Shown here in pieces: positions 13,990 through 16,284 of a stretch of 16,284 nt of DNA. The notes beneath the pieces are model-generated. The model made no database searches and was not told where the DNA came from. It saw only the letters and a list, made by a program, of their open reading frames with translations. How positions within the stretch are numbered: position 1 is the stretch's first letter; each line of letters starts with the position of its first letter. The stretch is from CAYXVU01 sp964468725 (lineage in GTDB: Bacteria > Acidobacteriota > Blastocatellia > UBA7656): the NCBI GenBank assembly GCA_964468725.1, contig CAYXVU010000136.1, forward strand, positions 1-16,284, in the 5' to 3' direction. The position numbers were made by a program, and so were the translations under genes.

Positions 13990-14709
13990 ATGAAAAAGAG
14001 CTTCTCATTCATCGTTGGGTGTGCGGTTGTTTGTTTGGCAGCCCTCCCCTCGTTTTCTCAAGGGGCGCGCGAAGCGACGATTGAACCGGAAACCAAAGCG
14101 CGCATCGTTTTGCAAACGCCGCTCAGTTCCAAAATCAGCGAACCCGGTGACACCGTAACCGCGGTGTTATATGAACCGATTTATGTCAACAATCAACTGG
14201 TGCTGCCGCGCGGTACGGAATTTCGTGGGCGCGTCACGGCTGTGACGCCAGCGAAACGTCCGATGAAGAAAGGAAGCATTGCGATCATCTTTGAACAGGT
14301 AGCGATGCCGTGGGGCGAAGAGCCGGTGGCGGTCTCTTTCACTTCGATTGATGACTGGGATAATGACCAAAAACGCCAAGCCGATGGCGAAGGCAAAGTG
14401 AAGGGCGATAAGACCGATGGCAACGCCAGAGAGAATGTCTTGCTCGGTTCTACGGTTGGCGGTGCCGGTGCTGGTGTGATCCTGTTGTCCGGCGGCAATC
14501 CCGCAGCCGGCGCAGCGACATTGGGCGGCGGTGTGCTGGCGGGTTTATTGTTTACCAAAGGCGGTGATGTTGCCGTCAAGCCGGGCGTTATGTTTCGCAT
14601 CAAATTTGATAAGGCGTTGACCTTGCCAGTTACTCAAACGCCCGGCGCGACCCCGCTGCCAGTGAAACCGGCAACGTCGGAAAAGAGCGGCGAAGCGACG
14701 AAAAACTGA
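13990..14709 (+). CDS. Secreted beta-rich protein with glycine-rich segment, function unknown
   Basis: From ATG 13990, which has GGAGGT 3 nt before it, this is a 239-residue protein; a longer frame from 13945 has no ribosome site and would spoil the signal peptide. Residues 1-24 are a Sec signal (MKKSFSFIVGCAVVCLAALPSFSQ). Residues 36-105 read like the beta-barrel of VirB10/TrbI-type proteins (LSSKISEPGDTVTAVL, then NNQLVLPRGTEFRGRV), and 150-190 is a Gly/Ala-rich hydrophobic stretch of the glycine-zipper kind (GGAGAGVILLSGG), followed by VKPGVMFRIKFDKAL. The tail is Pro/Thr-rich. No secretion-system genes are nearby, so I infer only an envelope location. A second reading is a lipid- or outer-membrane-associated domain. 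Confidence 0.8.
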   Translation: MKKSFSFIVGCAVVCLAALPSFSQGAREATIEPETKARIVLQTPLSSKISEPGDTVTAVLYEPIYVNNQLVLPRGTEFRGRVTAVTPAKRPMKKGSIAIIFEQVAMPWGEEPVAVSFTSIDDWDNDQKRQADGEGKVKGDKTDGNARENVLLGSTVGGAGAGVILLSGGNPAAGAATLGGGVLAGLLFTKGGDVAVKPGVMFRIKFDKALTLPVTQTPGATPLPVKPATSEKSGEATKN

Positions 14710-14792
14710 ATCAAGCCTTGTGCAGCGAGCAGGCAGCCATGCCGTTTGGCTGACATTCTCCTCTGCTCTCTGCGTTTGCGCTTTGCCAATTC

Positions 14793-14800
14793 GGAGGAGA
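14793..14800 (+). promoter_or_regulatory. Shine-Dalgarno that fixes the start of the PspA-like gene
   Basis: GGAGGAGA lies 3 nt before ATG 14804 and favours this start over the in-frame ATG at 14720. Confidence 0.7.
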
Positions 14801-14803
14801 GTT

Positions 14804-15571
14804 ATGTGGGAGCGAACCAAGCGGCTCATCAATTCCTATCTCGATGACATGATCGAACGCGCCAGCAGCCCTGACCGGGATGTGCGCGCGATGACGCGCG
14901 GTGAAGTTGCGCGGCTCAATGAGTTGGAAGCGCAGGCGCGGGCTTCTGTGAAGATGTTGGAAAAAGAACTGGCAGAAGTGGAATTGAAAATGATGGGCGT
15001 TGCCGAGCGTGAAAAATTGGCGCGCGAAAGCAACGATGCGACGCTGGCGGCCAGTGTGGCAAACGATTTGGTGACGCTGGCGGCTCAGCGCGATCTCTTG
15101 CAAAAACAGATCATCGAAGCGGAAGCCTCGGCCAACAAAGCGCGTCGGCTGCGCGAGGAACGGGCGCAGCTTGGTGAAGAGTTGGCAAACGAAACCTATT
15201 TGACTTCAATGAAAGAGACTTTGGCCGGAGTGCAATCGCCCTTTGGTTCGACAGACCCATCATCCACGATTGATGAGATGCGCGCCCGCCTTGCTCGCAC
15301 CTCGATGGACACGACAGCGGCACGGGTAGCAGAAGCCGATCACGACCTTGAGGTAGAGCGCGCCCGCGCCAAAGCTGAAGAACTGTTGGCGCAATATCAG
15401 GCTCGGTTGGCAGGGGAAGAGCCGCAAAAGACAGCCGTCTCGCCGTACCCGTCACCTGCCTCCGCTACCGAAACGGCTTCGGCTCCGGCATCTCTTCTTG
15501 ATTCGGAAAATGAACCGGAACAGCCGAAGACCTTAGGGCCGGGCAGCGGTAAGATGCGCCCCATTGATTGA
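14804..15571 (+). CDS. PspA/IM30-like coiled-coil protein
   Basis: A 255-residue, almost wholly helical protein. The Shine-Dalgarno GGAGGAGA (14793-14800) is 3 nt before ATG 14804 and excludes the longer frame from 14720. It begins MWERTKRLINSYLDDMIERASSPDRDVRAM, in pieces, with the PspA-like pattern of an amphipathic N-terminal helix and a D-P/S-P step near residues 22-24. Long heptad-rich segments run over about 32-130 and 155-203, separated by a Gly/Ser/Pro break (142-154). The last 50 residues are a Pro/Ala/Ser/Thr-rich disordered tail. PspA proteins coat and repair the inner membrane under stress. The assignment rests on layout, not on a sharp motif, so a generic coiled-coil protein is possible. 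Confidence 0.6.
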   Translation: MWERTKRLINSYLDDMIERASSPDRDVRAMTRGEVARLNELEAQARASVKMLEKELAEVELKMMGVAEREKLARESNDATLAASVANDLVTLAAQRDLLQKQIIEAEASANKARRLREERAQLGEELANETYLTSMKETLAGVQSPFGSTDPSSTIDEMRARLARTSMDTTAARVAEADHDLEVERARAKAEELLAQYQARLAGEEPQKTAVSPYPSPASATETASAPASLLDSENEPEQPKTLGPGSGKMRPID

Positions 15572-15579
15572 CCTGAAGC

Positions 15580-15583
15580 GGAG
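15580..15583 (+). promoter_or_regulatory. Shine-Dalgarno supporting a TTG start at 15591
   Basis: GGAG 7 nt before TTG 15591. The alternative in-frame TTG at 15564 has no comparable site. Confidence 0.5.
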
Positions 15584-15590
15584 ACTCGGT

Positions 15591-16283
15591 TTGCACAAAA
15601 CAGAAGACGAATTTATTCCCATCCACTTTGCGCGCTTCGACCTTGCCGAACAATTGGAACGTGCGCAGTCCTTTTGGGAGTTGATGATCCGCCGTCGGAC
15701 GGTGCGCAATTTTTCATCTGAACCTGTACCGTTTGAGCTTATCGAGTTAGCCATTCGTACGGCAGGCAGCGCTCCGTCCGGAGCCAATCAACAGCCCTGG
15801 CGATTCGTTGTCGTCAGCAGCCCGCAGATCAAACGGAAGATTCGTCTGGCGGCTGAAGAGGAAGAGAGAATCAACTATGAGAGCCGGTTCCCCGAAGAGT
15901 GGAAACGCGCACTCGTACCACTGGGAACGGATTGGCACAAAGAGTTTTTAGAGATCGCGCCCTATCTGATCGTCGTCTTTGCCATTACATATGGCGAATC
16001 CGTCTCGCCTTTCGATGATGGAACGAGCATCAAATCGAAGCACTACTATGTCAGTGAATCGGTCGGCATTGCCACAGGGATGCTGCTGGCGGCGCTGCAC
16101 AACGCCGGGCTGGCAACCCTGACGCATACGCCAAGTCCAATGGGTTTTTTGGGAGAGATATTAGAAAGACCGAAAAATGAAAAACCCTATTTGCTCATTC
16201 CTGTGGGGTATCCTGCACAGGGGGCAGCCGTGCCAAACATCCAGCGCAAGAGCCTTGACGAAATCCTGATTCGCTTCGAGTAA
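15591..16283 (+). CDS. Nitroreductase-superfamily flavoprotein, iodotyrosine-deiodinase-like
   Basis: A 230-residue protein from TTG 15591, which has GGAG (15580-15583) 7 nt upstream. An in-frame TTG at 15564 overlapping the previous stop would add 9 residues. FMN-binding features are RRRTVRNFS near the start, TAGSAPSGANQQPWRFVVV, and PVGYPAQGAAVP at the end. The substrate lid carries Glu92-x3-Tyr96 (ERINY) and Lys117 (TDWHK) at exactly the +4 and +21 spacing of the Glu157/Tyr161/Lys182 triad by which human iodotyrosine deiodinase holds the halotyrosine zwitterion. LTHTPSPMGFL and RPKNEKPYLL also match. Reductive dehalogenation of halotyrosines is the likely chemistry, though bacterial homologues may serve another aromatic substrate. 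Its start region abuts the PspA-like gene, so they are co-transcribed. Confidence 0.88.
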   Translation: MHKTEDEFIPIHFARFDLAEQLERAQSFWELMIRRRTVRNFSSEPVPFELIELAIRTAGSAPSGANQQPWRFVVVSSPQIKRKIRLAAEEEERINYESRFPEEWKRALVPLGTDWHKEFLEIAPYLIVVFAITYGESVSPFDDGTSIKSKHYYVSESVGIATGMLLAALHNAGLATLTHTPSPMGFLGEILERPKNEKPYLLIPVGYPAQGAAVPNIQRKSLDEILIRFE

Positions 16284-16284
16284 G

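Noticed and set aside
14720..14803. Longer start for the PspA-like protein at 14720
   Set aside because: No ribosome site there; GGAGGAGA directly precedes ATG 14804, and the extra residues look non-coding.

Overview
The window looks like a piece of a draft or metagenome-assembled genome (two runs of 10 Ns at 674-683 and 8272-8281) from a Gram-negative-type bacterium. I infer Acidobacteriota, perhaps Blastocatellia. The reasons are the mid-50s GC look, the yicC-gmk-rpoZ-coaBC order, an MsbA-type exporter (which implies an outer membrane), an ECF sigma/anti-sigma/secreted-protein operon of a style common in that phylum, and cdaA-cdaR-glmM in a diderm context. No rRNA or taxonomic marker is present to prove this, and no mobile element, CRISPR array, tRNA or rRNA was seen.

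Layout, left to right. (1) 3-1458 is a PAS-type sensor histidine kinase, broken by an assembly defect: the PAS half reads to about 523, a foreign lectin-like (beta-propeller repeat) fragment fills about 524-673, then comes a gap, then the kinase core. A single-domain response regulator follows (1607-2035). (2) A perfect 24-bp inverted repeat at 2048-2102 is the shared terminator with the convergent block on the minus strand. (3) That block (4642 to 2121) is ECF sigma factor, membrane-anchored zinc-finger anti-sigma factor (ATGA overlap) and a secreted protein of unknown function; a candidate ECF-type promoter lies upstream. (4) Diverging from it, a near-consensus sigma-70 promoter drives an MsbA-like ABC exporter (4819-6648). 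(5) Housekeeping cluster: yicC, gmk, rpoZ, coaBC (6752-9770), tightly spaced or overlapping, with a short leader ORF and a 7-bp tandem repeat before yicC. (6) A largely non-coding interval (9771-10638) holds an unlisted 59-residue minus-strand gene (9882-10061), a 16-bp palindrome in front of it and several hairpins. (7) c-di-AMP/cell-wall operon: cdaA, cdaR, glmM (10639-13901). (8) A secreted beta-rich/glycine-rich protein (13990-14709), a PspA/IM30-like coiled-coil protein (14804-15571) and an iodotyrosine-deiodinase-like flavoprotein (15591-16283).

Functionally the window is mostly core housekeeping and envelope biology: nucleotide and CoA synthesis, transcription (omega), lipid A export, UDP-GlcNAc precursor and c-di-AMP signalling, and envelope-stress style regulation. 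I did not find a clearly new multi-gene system. The observations most worth a second look are the deiodinase-like protein with its complete Glu-Tyr-Lys substrate triad, the small minus-strand gene with its palindrome, the leader ORF/repeat before yicC, the possible structured leader before cdaA, and the two assembly defects.
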